Shown: piece after piece, positions 51,748-61,472 of the stretch
How positions within the stretch are numbered: the stretch's first letter is position 1
Layout of the letters: every line of letters begins with the position of its first letter
From: JAMXLO01 sp963812475
Lineage (GTDB): Bacteria; Pseudomonadota; Alphaproteobacteria; Acetobacterales; Acetobacteraceae
Direction of reading: 5' to 3'
NCBI GenBank assembly: GCA_963812475.1
Contig: CAWEVI010000050.1
Location: 62,001-126,000, forward strand
Length of the DNA: 64,000 nucleotides
Program-made: the position numbers and the translations under genes
Notes under the pieces: generated by a model
Databases searched by the model: none
The model's input: only the letters and a program-made list of their open reading frames with translations
What the model was told of the DNA's origin: nothing

Positions 51748-53160
51748 TCACCGTCCCGTCAGAATGCGCTCGACAAGCTGCTTCACCGTGGGGATAAAGC
51801 CGTTCGAGTAGAACGGGTCCTTGGCGAAACGGAACGCGTTGTGGCCGCTGAACATCAGGTTCCGCTCCAGCGCCGCAGGCTCGTCGCTCTCATGCACGAT
51901 GTTCTGCAACGTTTTCTGAATGCAGAAGCTGCGCGGGTCCGCCTTCTTGCCGGTGCTGTGGTCGGGTTCCTGCTGGCTCCAGTTGGAGAACCGGCACTGG
52001 CTCAGGCACCCCATACAGGCGACCTGATCGGCGTGGATCTCCATCGCCTTCTCCGGCATGACGAAGATCAGTGTGCTGTCCGGGGTGCGCAGCGCCTCGG
52101 TAAAGCCTTCGGCTTCCCAACGACGCGTGCGCTCGAGGTCGCTGGGGGTCAGATAGACGGCTCGCTTGCGCGGACCGACGCCATATCCGGCCACGTGGTC
52201 GCCGATGGGCTCGATCGTGAAGGCGGCCTGTCGTTCGTTCCGCTCGCGCAGTTCCTGGATGAATCCGTTGTTCACCGCACTGGAATAGAAGCCCGTGGGA
52301 CTGAAGTGGTTGAGGAAAACGTCGCCCTCCCGCAGCGTGCGCAGCCGCTCCTTCCAGGCGTCGCCGATCGGGCTCTCCTTGGTGAGCAGCGGGCGGGTGC
52401 CGAACTGGAACGCCACCGGACCGAGGTCCGGATTGTCGATCCAGTCCTCCCATTCGTCCAGCCACCAGACGCCACCGGCCATGATGATCGGCGTCTCGTG
52501 CAGGCCGAACTCCCGCATCAGCCGGCGCAGCGCCAGCACGCGGGGGAACGGATTCTCCGGTTTTGTCGGGTCCTCGCCGTTGGAGAGGCCGTTATGGCCG
52601 CCGGCGAGCCAGGGATCCTCGTAGACCACGCCGCCGAGCAGCGACGCCGCCTTCGAGTAGGCGCGCTTCCACAGCGCGTTGAACGCGCGGGCCGAGGAGA
52701 CGATGGGGTAGTAATAGACGTTGAACCTGGCGGCGATGTCGGACAGCCGGTAGGGCATGCCCGCGCCGCAGGTGATGCCGTGGATCAGGCCCTTCGCCTG
52801 CTCAAGCACGTCGGTGATGATGCGCTCGGCGGCGCCCATCTCCCACAGGATGTTCGCGTGGAGGCGCCCCATGCCGCTGGCAAGATCGTAGGCACGGCGC
52901 GCCTGCGTCAGTGCACCCTGCACGGCGAAGGCCACCAGTTCCTCATGCCGCTCCCGCCGGGTGCGACCGCGATAGATTTGGGGTATGCGTCGCCCCTGTT
53001 CATCGAAGCTGTCGGCATTGACGGCGCTGAACGTGCCGACGCCACCGGTGAACGCCCAGTTGCCTGACGATATGCCGTTGGAGATGGAGATGCCCTTGCC
53101 GCCCTCGACGAGCGGCAGCACGTCCATGCCCCCCATACGGATCGCGTTGATCGCCTTCAT
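51748..53160 (-). CDS. Nitronate monooxygenase-family FMN protein with a cysteine cluster
   Basis: 470 residues from ATG 53160 (MKAINAIRMGGMDVLPLVEGG). FMN TIM-barrel with FNVYYYPIVSSARAF and PIIMAGGVWWLDEWEDW, typical of the nitronate monooxygenase / enoyl-ACP reductase II group. Near the C-terminus is VACMGCLSQCRFSNW (C-x2-C-x3-C) with another Cys in RSFCIQKT, which is unusual for classic enzymes and may bind a metal or Fe-S cluster. Longer than the common 330-residue form. Substrate unproven. Confidence 0.8.
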   Translation of the reverse strand: MKAINAIRMGGMDVLPLVEGGKGISISNGISSGNWAFTGGVGTFSAVNADSFDEQGRRIPQIYRGRTRRERHEELVAFAVQGALTQARRAYDLASGMGRLHANILWEMGAAERIITDVLEQAKGLIHGITCGAGMPYRLSDIAARFNVYYYPIVSSARAFNALWKRAYSKAASLLGGVVYEDPWLAGGHNGLSNGEDPTKPENPFPRVLALRRLMREFGLHETPIIMAGGVWWLDEWEDWIDNPDLGPVAFQFGTRPLLTKESPIGDAWKERLRTLREGDVFLNHFSPTGFYSSAVNNGFIQELRERNERQAAFTIEPIGDHVAGYGVGPRKRAVYLTPSDLERTRRWEAEGFTEALRTPDSTLIFVMPEKAMEIHADQVACMGCLSQCRFSNWSQQEPDHSTGKKADPRSFCIQKTLQNIVHESDEPAALERNLMFSGHNAFRFAKDPFYSNGFIPTVKQLVERILTGR

Positions 53161-53259
53161 GGCCTTCGCCCCCCAGGCCGTGTGACGCAACCGTTACGAC
53201 GCCTGCCGACCAATGCAAGTGGTTCCATCCGTCGGCAGGCAGCGCACGTGCTGCAGGCG

Positions 53260-55494
53260 TTATTCGCCCACCACCGGCTGTTCGGTGCCTTCGGCCGGCG
53301 CGGCGGTTTCCTGCCGCTCAAACCGGTCGCCACGATCCCGATCGCCGCGGTCCCTGTCGCGGTCGCCACGGCCCGGCTTGGCGCCGACCTTCTCGGTGAT
53401 ATCCTCGCCCGTGGCCTGATCGACCACGCGCATCGACAGCTTCACCTTGCCCCGCTCGTCAAAGCCAATGACCTTCACCTTCACCGGGTCGCCCATGTTC
53501 ACCACGTCGGTGGTCTTGCCGACCCGGCCCTGCTGCAGCTCGCTGATATGCACCAGCCCATCGCGCGAGCCCAGGAAGTTGACGAACGCGCCGAAATCGG
53601 CGGTCTTCACCACCTTGCCGTTGTAGATCACGCCGATCTCCGGTTCGGCGACGATGCCCCGGATCCAGTCGATCGCCTGCTGCGCCTGCGCGGTGTCGGT
53701 GGCGGCGATCTTGATCGTGCCGTCGTCGCCGATGTCGATCTTGCAGCCGGTCTGTTCGACGATCTCGCGGATCACCTTTCCCCCGGTGCCGATCACCTCG
53801 CGGATCTTCTCCTTCGGCACGCTCATCATGGTGATGCGCGGCGCCGTGGCGGCCACGTCGTCGCGCGCGCCGGTGATCGCCTTCGACATCTCGCCCAGGA
53901 TGTGCATTCGCCCGTCGCGCGCCTGATCCAGCGCGATGCGCATGATCTCGGGCGTGATCGAGGTGATCTTGATGTCCATCTGCAGCGCGGTGATGCCCGT
54001 CTCGGTGCCGGCCACCTTGAAGTCCATGTCGCCGAGATGGTCCTCGTCGCCCAGGATGTCGGACAGCACCGCGAAGCCGCGATCCTCCTTGATCAGCCCC
54101 ATGGCGATGCCCGCCACAGGCCGCTTCAGCGGCACGCCGGCGTCCATCAGCGCGAGCGAGCCGCCGCAGACGGTCGCCATCGAGGACGAACCATTGCTCT
54201 CGGTGATCTCGGAGACGACGCGCAGCGTGTAGGGGAACCGCTCCTTTTCCGGCAGCAGCGGATGGATCGCCCGCCAGGCGAGCTTGCCGTGACCGACCTC
54301 GCGCCGCCCCGGCGAGCCCATGCGCCCCGCCTCACCCACCGAATACGGGGGGAAATTGTAGTGCAGCATGAAGTGCTCGCGGTACTCGCCCTCCAGCGCA
54401 TCGATGATCTGCTCGTCCTGCCCGGTCCCGAGCGTGGCGACACACAGTGCCTGGGTTTCGCCCCGGGTGAACAACGCCGAGCCATGGGCGCGCGGCAGCA
54501 CGCCGACCTCGGAGATGATGGGGCGCACGGTCCTGGTGTCCCGCCCATCGATTCGCAGGCCGGTGTCCAGGATGGCGTTGCGGACGATGTCCGCCTCGAG
54601 GTCCTCGAACAGCGATTTGGCCTTCTCGATGTCCAGCCCTTCGGCGGCGAGCGCCTCCAGAGCCTGCTTCTTTGCCGCGCCGACCCTGTCGTGCCGCGCC
54701 TGCTTGTCCGGTTCGCGGTAGGCGGCTGCCAGACCGGTGCGGGCCAACGTATCGATCCGCGCCTTCAGTGCCTGCGTCTCGGCGGACGGTTCGGGCAGCG
54801 CCCAAGGTTCCTTGGCTGCATGTTCGGCCAGTTCGATGATCGCCTGGATCACCGGCTGGAAGCTCTGATGGCCGAAGTTGACCGCGCCGAGCATCACATC
54901 CTCGGAGAGTTCCCTGGCCTCTGATTCAACCATCAGCACGCCCTCGGCGGTGCCGGCGACCACCAGCTCGAGCTGAGTCCCCTTCATCCGGTCCGGCGTC
55001 GGATTGAGGATGTACTGCCCGTTCTCGTAACCCACGCGAGCGGCAGCCACCGGACCGAAGAATGGAATACCGGACAGCGTCAGCGCGGCCGAGCAGCCGA
55101 TCATGGCGACGATGTCGGGATCATTTTCGAGGTCGTGGCTCAGCACTGTGGCGACGATCTGGACCTCGTTACGAAAACCTTCGGGGAACAGCGGGCGGAT
55201 CGGCCGGTCGATGAGGCGGCTCTTCAACACCTCGGCCTCGCTCGGCCGTCCTTCGCGCTTGAAAAATCCACCGGGGATCTTGCCGGCGGCGAAGGCCTTC
55301 TCCTGGTAGTTCACCGTGAGTGGGAAGAAGTCCTGGCCGGGCCTGGAGCTTTTGACTCCCACGGCGGTGCACAGCACGATCGTGTCGCCGTAGCGGACCA
55401 GAACCGCACCATCGGCCTGGCGGGCGATCTTGCCGGTCTCGAGAATCAGCCTGCGGCCGCCCCAGTCGAGTTCCTTGCGGAAGTAATTGAACAT
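53260..55494 (-). CDS. pnp: Polyribonucleotide nucleotidyltransferase (PNPase)
   Basis: 744 residues. Two RNase PH-like domains (ILETGKIARQADGAVLVRYG start; catalytic core DAGVPLKRPVAGIAMGLIKE and GDEDHLGDMDFKVAGTETG), then KH (IREVIGTGGKVIREIVEQTG) and S1 domains (GKVVKTADFGAFVNFLGSRD). C-terminal Arg/Asp-rich tail (PGRGDRDRDRGDRDRGDRF) is low complexity. AAGGACG precedes the ATG. It degrades mRNA 3' to 5'. Third gene of the truB-rpsO-pnp group. Confidence 0.97.
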   Translation of the reverse strand: MFNYFRKELDWGGRRLILETGKIARQADGAVLVRYGDTIVLCTAVGVKSSRPGQDFFPLTVNYQEKAFAAGKIPGGFFKREGRPSEAEVLKSRLIDRPIRPLFPEGFRNEVQIVATVLSHDLENDPDIVAMIGCSAALTLSGIPFFGPVAAARVGYENGQYILNPTPDRMKGTQLELVVAGTAEGVLMVESEARELSEDVMLGAVNFGHQSFQPVIQAIIELAEHAAKEPWALPEPSAETQALKARIDTLARTGLAAAYREPDKQARHDRVGAAKKQALEALAAEGLDIEKAKSLFEDLEADIVRNAILDTGLRIDGRDTRTVRPIISEVGVLPRAHGSALFTRGETQALCVATLGTGQDEQIIDALEGEYREHFMLHYNFPPYSVGEAGRMGSPGRREVGHGKLAWRAIHPLLPEKERFPYTLRVVSEITESNGSSSMATVCGGSLALMDAGVPLKRPVAGIAMGLIKEDRGFAVLSDILGDEDHLGDMDFKVAGTETGITALQMDIKITSITPEIMRIALDQARDGRMHILGEMSKAITGARDDVAATAPRITMMSVPKEKIREVIGTGGKVIREIVEQTGCKIDIGDDGTIKIAATDTAQAQQAIDWIRGIVAEPEIGVIYNGKVVKTADFGAFVNFLGSRDGLVHISELQQGRVGKTTDVVNMGDPVKVKVIGFDERGKVKLSMRVVDQATGEDITEKVGAKPGRGDRDRDRGDRDRGDRFERQETAAPAEGTEQPVVGE

Positions 55495-55807
55495 TCATTC
55501 GTCCTTCAGATGCGCGGCATCGGCGGACGGCAAGCCGGACGCTCCCTGGGCCCAACTGGGCGGGAGGCGGCGTCTCGGGTCGCATGGATGGCGGACTGCG
55601 TCTGCGGTGAGCGCAGCCGCGGGCCATGTGGCCGGAAACGCCGTCGCGGGTCCCGCACCTCGGGTCGCCGGAGCAGCGGTCTGTCGATCCGCCGCGTGTC
55701 GCGGCGTTCGAGGGCAACGCATGCCCTCACGGCGTTGCCCCGCACCACCATGGTCCGGGGGTAGGCGCCGCTCCGCTCCATATGGGGGCGGCCAGCGGCG
55801 AAACCAG
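55495..55807 (-). other. rpsO-pnp intergenic region (nothing clear)
   Basis: 313 bases between the rpsO stop and the pnp start. I see no gene and no convincing terminator or RNase III-type hairpin; GC-rich throughout. In E. coli this spot carries the processing site through which PNPase controls its own mRNA, but no equivalent stands out here. Confidence 0.6.
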
Positions 55808-56077
55808 CTAGCGGCGAAGGCTCAGCCGGCCGATCAGGGCCTGATACCGGGCATTGTTCTTCGCCTTCAGGTAATCGAGCAGCCGGCGGCGGCGGCCGAC
55901 CAGCATCAGCAGGCCGCGGCGGCTATGGAAGTCCTTGGCATGGATCTTCAGGTGCTCGGTCAGATTGCCGATCCGCTCGGAGAGCAGCGCCACCTGAACT
56001 TCCGGGCTGCCGGTGTCTTCCGGCGCGTTTGCATATTCGCCAATGAGCACCGTGCGGCGCTCCGCAGTGATCGACAT
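55808..56077 (-). CDS. rpsO: 30S ribosomal protein S15
   Basis: 89 residues, the standard S15 length; GSPEVQVALLSERIGNLTEHLK and HSRRGLLMLVGRRRRLLDYL are diagnostic 16S rRNA-binding helices. Downstream of truB by 67 bases and upstream of pnp. Confidence 0.97.
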   Translation of the reverse strand: MSITAERRTVLIGEYANAPEDTGSPEVQVALLSERIGNLTEHLKIHAKDFHSRRGLLMLVGRRRRLLDYLKAKNNARYQALIGRLSLRR

Positions 56078-56144
56078 CGGATTTGCTCCTGTTGCCCTCG
56101 GGGCTTGACCCGGGGGTGGTTGGCGGGACGCGCAGCAGACCCTG

Positions 56145-57071
56145 TCAGAGCATCCGCTCAGGCTTCATCCAGCCGTCTTCGAGCCGGGCCAGCCCAATCA
56201 CGCGGCCCCCCGCCATGGCGCGAACCAATCCACCATCGGGATCGGACGAACCTGGAATGCGGCCCATCAGCGTGATCAGGTTGATCGCCTGGCCATGCCT
56301 GAAGCCGTTGGCCTCCGTCTCGGTCAAGGCCAGCGCCGGGATGTCGGCCAGCGCGGTCACGACCGGAAGCAGGAGGTCCGGGGAAGCGGGCGCGGTATCG
56401 TCCGAAGCGCGGACTTTGTCCAGTGGTATTGCCTGGGCCTCGGTGAACGGGCCCACCCGCTCGCGGCGCAGCGCGGCGATATGGCCCAGCGTGCCGCAAG
56501 CGACGGCAAGGTCGCGGGCCAGGCTGCGCATGTAAACGCCCTTGCCGGAGGCGACCTCGAAGACAGCGGTGTCCGGGTCGGGGCGTTCGACCAGGTCGAA
56601 CGTGTCGACGCGGGCGGATCGTGGCTCCAGAATGGGCGGGCGCCCCTCGCGGGCCATGTCGTAGGCGCGCTCGCCGGCGATCTTCACCGCCGAGAAGGTA
56701 GGAGGGATCTGCATGATGTCGCCGCGGAAGCGGGGAAGAGCGGCGTTGATCTCGAGGTCGGTGGGGCGAACAGCCGACGAGGCGATTATCTTGCCATCGG
56801 CGTCGTCGGTATCGCGCGCCTCGCCGAATCGGAGGGTAAAGCGGTAAAGCTTGGTGCCGTCCATCACGTAGGGCACGGTCTTGGTCGCCGCTCCGAACGC
56901 AATCGGCAGCACCCCGGTGGCCAGCGGATCGAGCGTGCCGCCATGGCCGGCCTTCTGTGCGTCGAACGCCCGTCGCACACGGTTCACCACGTCGGTGCTG
57001 GTGAGGCCCGGCGGCTTGTCGATGATCAGCCACCCGTCGAGCGGGCGACCGCGGGGTTTGCGGCGGGGCAT
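56145..57071 (-). CDS. truB: tRNA pseudouridine(55) synthase TruB
   Basis: 308 residues from ATG 57071 (MPRRKPRGRPLDGWLIIDKP). The catalytic aspartate lies in GHGGTLDPLATGVLP, followed by YRFTLRFGEARDTDDADG and a PUA-like C-terminus. It makes Psi55 in the T-loop of tRNA. It heads a minus-strand set truB-rpsO-pnp that in many proteobacteria continues from nusA-infB-rbfA; here the upstream genes are not on this strand (rimP-nusA is 4.4 kb away, divergent). Confidence 0.96.
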   Translation of the reverse strand: MPRRKPRGRPLDGWLIIDKPPGLTSTDVVNRVRRAFDAQKAGHGGTLDPLATGVLPIAFGAATKTVPYVMDGTKLYRFTLRFGEARDTDDADGKIIASSAVRPTDLEINAALPRFRGDIMQIPPTFSAVKIAGERAYDMAREGRPPILEPRSARVDTFDLVERPDPDTAVFEVASGKGVYMRSLARDLAVACGTLGHIAALRRERVGPFTEAQAIPLDKVRASDDTAPASPDLLLPVVTALADIPALALTETEANGFRHGQAINLITLMGRIPGSSDPDGGLVRAMAGGRVIGLARLEDGWMKPERML

Positions 57072-57283
57072 TGGTGGGCGTCCTGGAGGCGCGCGGGGGT
57101 AGGCGGAGGCAGGGTGGGGTGTCAACCTGGGACTGCCGTCGGAGCAGTGCGATCAATGCGCGCACGGTGACCGCAAACCCTTTCCCGGCTTGGTCAAACG
57201 CCGACGGATAAAGTGTCGCTGCCAATGGCTACTTAACCGTTTCCGCGTCATGCTTACAGAACCGCGAATCAACTCCCTGGACC

Positions 57284-59071
57284 ATGGCACGCGCTTTCCG
57301 CCCAGCCCTGTTGGACCTCCCAGTCCAAACTCCGCCGACATCGATCGGTGACCGACTGCGGGTCCTGGCCCTCATCGCCAATGCCGCATGCATCGAGACC
57401 GCCTGCACGATCGCCCAGGAGGCTGCGCTCGGATGGTGGGATGCGGTCGTTGCCGTCGCCGGAGGCAGGCCGGATCGATTACGTGCCGCTCCGTCGCTGC
57501 TGAAGAAACTCGATGTTCCTGCCGGCGCCATCGCCGAGGCGAGGGCGTTGGGCGGCGAGCTTGCCGCATTGCCCGTGGTCGAAGCGAGCGCGTTGCTTGG
57601 TCGGCTTTACACTCAAGCACTACCGGGCCCGCATCGGACCGCGAATGGTATCTTTTATACGCCGCCCATCCTGGTCGACCGCCTGCTGAGCAAGGCGGAA
57701 ATGGCGGGCCACGACTGGGCGACCGAACGGGTCCTGGACCCCGCGTGTGGTGCAGGCGCTTTTCTTGTGCAGATGGCGCAGCGAACGGCGACCGCGATGT
57801 CCGGTGCCGATCCGGCCATCCTGTTGGCGGGCATTGGGTCGCGGCTCAGGGGCTGGGAACTTGACCCATTCGCGGCATGGCTTGCCCAGTTGGCGACAGA
57901 GGCCGTGTTGCTGCCCCACGTCATCGCCAGCGGACGCCGTCTCCGCCAGGTCGTCGAGGTGGCCGACGCGCTCGCGGTGTTTCCAGCGTCGCGCGAAACC
58001 TGGGGTCTCGTGGTGGGCAATCCTCCATTCGGGAAGGTGAAGGACACACCGTTCCTGCGGGGGCGCTTCGGCCGTAGTCTGTATGGCCATCCGAACCTGT
58101 ACGGCATGTTTCTTGACACTGCCGTGCATCTGGCAAAACCGGACGGCGGCATGATCGCATTCCTGACGCCACCGAGCTTCCTGGCCGGGCAATACTTCCG
58201 GAAGTTGCGTCGGCTTCTCCGCGAACATGCGTCGCCGGTTTCGATCGACCTGGTTGAAAGCCGCGTCGACGTTTTCGACGATGTGCTGCAGGAAGTGGCG
58301 TTGTCGGTATTCAAGCGAGGCGGACAGGCGCAGCCGGCGCAATGCGCCGCGGTCCATGTGGTGCCCACGGGCATAAGGCCCCCAGGAATAAGGGTCGAGC
58401 CGACGGGACCGCTGATTCTTCCGGCGGATCCCTACGAGCCCTGGACCTTGGCGCGCAGTGCGAAGGATTCCGTCCTTGTCGCGCAGCTGCGCACCATGCC
58501 GACCCGGCTCGCGGATTGGGGATACCAGGTCTCGACAGGCCCCTTGGTCTGGAACCGCCACAAGCTGCAACTGCATGATACACCGGGGCCGGGTCGCGTG
58601 CCTGTGGTGTGGGCCGAAGCAGTCACGCCGGACGGACGCTTTGCTCTCAAGGCAGCCAGGAGGTATCACCGCGCCTGGTTCACGCCGCGCGGCGCAGATG
58701 ACCCCAATATCGTCGATCGGCGGTGCGTACTGGTGCAACGTACCACGGCCAAGGAACAGCACCGCCGACTGATCGCGGCTGAGATGCCGGCGAGCCTGCT
58801 GGCCCGGTTCAAGGCGGTTACAGTTGAGAATCATCTCAACATGGTTCGCACGATCGGTCGCCGACCAAAGGTGCCGTTGCATATGCTTGCAGCGTTCCTG
58901 GCAACCGATACCGCGGATCGGGTATTGCGTTGCATCAATGCCAGCGTCGCGGTCAGCGCGTCCGAACTTGAGGCCATGCCGTTACCCACAGCCAAGAGCG
59001 TGGTCACCGCGATGAGGAAATCCGGGTTCGATCAGGCAATACGCCGACTCTACGGCCTGGGTGCGACTTGA
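57284..59071 (+). CDS. N6-adenine DNA methyltransferase of a type II restriction-modification system
   Basis: 595 residues. The SAM-binding motif I is VLDPACGAGAFLVQMA, and the catalytic motif IV is VVGNPPFGKVKDT (NPPF-type, adenine-N6). GIFYTPPILVDRLL is a typical pre-motif in this group. The C-terminal third is a probable target-recognition domain. It is followed, with a 4-base overlap, by a PstI/BsuBI-like endonuclease, making a classic two-gene type II system. ATG 57284. Expected to modify an adenine in the cognate site. Confidence 0.93.
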   Translation: MARAFRPALLDLPVQTPPTSIGDRLRVLALIANAACIETACTIAQEAALGWWDAVVAVAGGRPDRLRAAPSLLKKLDVPAGAIAEARALGGELAALPVVEASALLGRLYTQALPGPHRTANGIFYTPPILVDRLLSKAEMAGHDWATERVLDPACGAGAFLVQMAQRTATAMSGADPAILLAGIGSRLRGWELDPFAAWLAQLATEAVLLPHVIASGRRLRQVVEVADALAVFPASRETWGLVVGNPPFGKVKDTPFLRGRFGRSLYGHPNLYGMFLDTAVHLAKPDGGMIAFLTPPSFLAGQYFRKLRRLLREHASPVSIDLVESRVDVFDDVLQEVALSVFKRGGQAQPAQCAAVHVVPTGIRPPGIRVEPTGPLILPADPYEPWTLARSAKDSVLVAQLRTMPTRLADWGYQVSTGPLVWNRHKLQLHDTPGPGRVPVVWAEAVTPDGRFALKAARRYHRAWFTPRGADDPNIVDRRCVLVQRTTAKEQHRRLIAAEMPASLLARFKAVTVENHLNMVRTIGRRPKVPLHMLAAFLATDTADRVLRCINASVAVSASELEAMPLPTAKSVVTAMRKSGFDQAIRRLYGLGAT

Positions 59072-60162
59072 GTTTGCCGCCGCTGCTGGACTGGCACGCA
59101 GTGCATGAGCGATTGCGGTTGATTTTTCCGGACGGCGTACCGGGGCGATCGTTTCTGGTGCGTGAAGCCACGGCACGCACGATTTTCGTGGCGCTATATG
59201 TGGGGGCGGTCGATGGTTCCGAGCGGTGGATCGCACCGCGTCACGTTGTCCGAATGAGTGACGCCCAGGCAGCGCAACACGACGACGCGGCGCGCCTTGC
59301 CTTTCACCGAACCATGAATGGAGCCAAGGCACCCTCGCCGCCTGGCCGGTGGTATGCCGACAACACCAGGGAGCCGTTACGCGACGAGGTGATCCGACAA
59401 GGACTTGTACCGGCAAATGCGATGACCGAGCGAGGTGGTTTGCCGACTACGTCACCGTTGGGTCGCTATGCGTTACGGCAGGCGTTTGCGGCACTGTTCG
59501 AGCCCGAATTGAGCGGCGCCATGTTCGAGCAGGCTGTGGAAGAATGGCGCTTGCACAATCTGTCAGCGGCGGCGCTCGCGCGTACTGCGCTCGTGCGGAC
59601 CAGTGCCATGACGGCGAGCGGCAACATCGCGATCCACTTTCCGGCTGGTCCTTCGATAATTGTTCCGCCAGGGCCGAGCCAGCGCATCATGAAGGCGGTT
59701 GTCGAGGTGTTTGCTCCAGCCTATCTTGGCGATCCACGTGTCGCCTGGATCAGCGACAGCGCGAGCAAGCGGCCGTTTCGCGATGCGCCTTTGGAACATG
59801 CGCTGCAGATCACGCTGGATGCTGCGCACTTGTTGCCGGATATTGTACTTGTTGATCTCGCCCCACCAGGGCGGACCGGCAAGGTCCTTATCGTGTTTGT
59901 GGAAGTTGTAGCTTCCGATGGCCCGGTAACCGAGCAACGCAAGCAAGCACTGCTGGACCTGATCGCAGGCAGTCCCCGTCATTACCAGCCAGAGGATGCG
60001 GCCTTCGTCACGGCCTATCTGGATCGCTCCGCCGGACCGGCACGGCGCACCCTTCCGACGCTGGCGTGGAGATCCTTCGCCTGGTTCGTCTCCGAACCTG
60101 GCCATCTGGTACAGTTGCATGACGAAACCACGGCTGGCCGTAAGCTTGCCGCACTGCTGTAG
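59068..60162 (+). CDS. BsuBI/PstI-family type II restriction endonuclease
   Basis: 364 residues. The C-terminal catalytic region LLPDIVLVDL ... VLIVFVEVVASDGPVTEQRKQ is the conserved core of the BsuBI/PstI family, with candidate PD-(D/E)xK acidic residues in PDIV and FVEV. The N-terminal half (residues 1-200) is the HTH-like family part (MNGAKAPSPPGRWYADNTREPLRDEVI). The start is a TTG at 59068 overlapping the methylase stop, so translation is coupled. By family, the likely site is CTGCAG, protected by the adjacent methylase; this is prediction. Confidence 0.85.
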   Translation: MSLPPLLDWHAVHERLRLIFPDGVPGRSFLVREATARTIFVALYVGAVDGSERWIAPRHVVRMSDAQAAQHDDAARLAFHRTMNGAKAPSPPGRWYADNTREPLRDEVIRQGLVPANAMTERGGLPTTSPLGRYALRQAFAALFEPELSGAMFEQAVEEWRLHNLSAAALARTALVRTSAMTASGNIAIHFPAGPSIIVPPGPSQRIMKAVVEVFAPAYLGDPRVAWISDSASKRPFRDAPLEHALQITLDAAHLLPDIVLVDLAPPGRTGKVLIVFVEVVASDGPVTEQRKQALLDLIAGSPRHYQPEDAAFVTAYLDRSAGPARRTLPTLAWRSFAWFVSEPGHLVQLHDETTAGRKLAALL

Positions 60163-60941
60163 CGACGTCGTGCGGGATGGCCAGAAAGCACGCACCGCCA
60201 GCGGATCGCTGTCCGAAGCCGACTGCGCCTCATTTTGCCCCGCACCCCGAGGGGCCGGAGACGGATCGAGCGTGCCGTCATGCCCGGCTGTCAGACAAGG
60301 CATGCACTGCCGCCTGACACGCGATCTTCCAGACCCTGGTCAGACCAATGGTTTCGTATTCATGCCGCCGCCGCTTCGCTGATAATCATCAAGGCGTATT
60401 TGACGGTGAAGACGGCCTGTTCATTGTGCGCGAAGGCCTTCGCGTCCAGGCCTTCGGTAAACCGCTCAATGTGCCTGACAGGCTCGGCGTCGCTAAACCG
60501 TCATGGCCAAGGTTTGACTGGTTTGACCCGGCCGTCCTTGCACGCGCAGCGCCGGTACAGATGGCCGGGTCAGGCCCGGCCACGACGTGTGAGGGGCCAG
60601 TGCCGTATCCAAAGGGAAGGGACCCATGACGAGCCAGGCCGTGCTGACCCCGCGGGTCACGACCAGCGTGGTCATGCCGGATTCCTCGATCCTTCGGAGA
60701 TCAGGCAATCGCGGAGCGGCGTGCTCGCTGCCTCGAGCACTCGTGCGCCGGGCGCGGCGTGCGATGATGATGTTCGAGGCCCATGGGCAACTCCAGCCAA
60801 ATCCTGGATAGCCCACTCTATGTTGGGGTTGGCCGTATGTCTACCACAGGATGTGGTACAGCACGCGAGGTCCGGTATGCCCGGAGATGTGACCGATCAG
60901 GCATTCGCGCAAAAGCGAATAAGACCGGTGTAACGCGACGC
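60163..60941. other. Long intergenic region with no convincing gene
   Basis: 779 bases between the restriction endonuclease and a small membrane protein gene. Open frames here lack conserved protein character. It holds a palindromic repeat at 60562-60582 and several low-complexity GC segments. It might be debris of the insertion that brought the restriction system, but no transposase remnant is seen. Confidence 0.6.
60562..60582. repeat. Palindromic repeat (TGGCCGGGTCAGGCCCGGCC plus A)
   Basis: 8-base arms TGGCCGGG and CCCGGCCA separated by TCAGG. This resembles a common short alphaproteobacterial intergenic hairpin. Found once in this region; the copy number elsewhere was not tested. Confidence 0.65.
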
Positions 60942-61313
60942 ATGTTGCTGCTTTCGCTTGGTCTGCTGGTCATCGTCGCACTGCTCGGCAGTGTGCTCGG
61001 CGCGATGCACCTGCGGTCCGGGACCGTGGCCACGCCGGGATGGCCGCTCGGTGCCTCACACGGGACCCTTGGTGTCATCGGCCTCATCTTGCTGCTGCTC
61101 GCGCTGCGCGGACCGCCGCACGGTGAGGCCATGGGCGTCGGTCCATTCGGACAAATCGCGGCGGTGCTGATTGCGATGGCCCTGCTGGCAGGCCTTGCGA
61201 TCCTCGTCGGACGCCTGCGGCATTGCCGGGTGCCCAGCCTCATCATCGGGGTCCATGCCACGATCGCCGTCACCGGCGTCGTCATTCTCGCCGCCTATGC
61301 ACTGTTGGGCTGA
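60942..61313 (+). CDS. Small membrane protein, probably four transmembrane segments
   Basis: 123 residues from ATG 60942 (MLLLSLGLLVIVALLGSVLG). Helices at about 3-20, 45-60, 70-92 and 100-122. The opening HLRSGTVATPGWPLGASHGTLGV loop is polar. No family recognised with confidence; the frame extends upstream without signals. It precedes the rimP attenuator and ends 162 bases before rimP. Confidence 0.7.
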   Translation: MLLLSLGLLVIVALLGSVLGAMHLRSGTVATPGWPLGASHGTLGVIGLILLLLALRGPPHGEAMGVGPFGQIAAVLIAMALLAGLAILVGRLRHCRVPSLIIGVHATIAVTGVVILAAYALLG

Positions 61314-61446
61314 TCGGGCGATCCGCCCCAGATGTGATAATACCAGGACCACGGTTCAGGTCGCGCACTCCACACGCGCGATCTTGCAAACCGCGCCGAA
61401 CCCCGCTATCTGTCATCGACAAATCATTCTCCGCCGAGTTACGGGG

Positions 61447-61472
61447 GGTGGCCTTAACGGGCCGCCTTTTTT
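61447..61472 (+). terminator. Intrinsic terminator / attenuator immediately before rimP
   Basis: Perfect-looking stem GGTGGCC (61447-61453) with GGCCGCC (61460-61466), one G-U pair, loop TTAACG, followed by six T (61467-61472). The rimP TTG start follows after only 3 more bases, so transcripts reaching rimP-nusA must read through it. This is the layout of a transcription attenuator. Confidence 0.8.

Noticed and set aside
60163..60941. Several plus-strand open frames of 60-230 codons after the restriction endonuclease
   Set aside because: Arg/Pro-rich composition typical of GC-rich frame shadows, no ribosome sites or conserved motifs.
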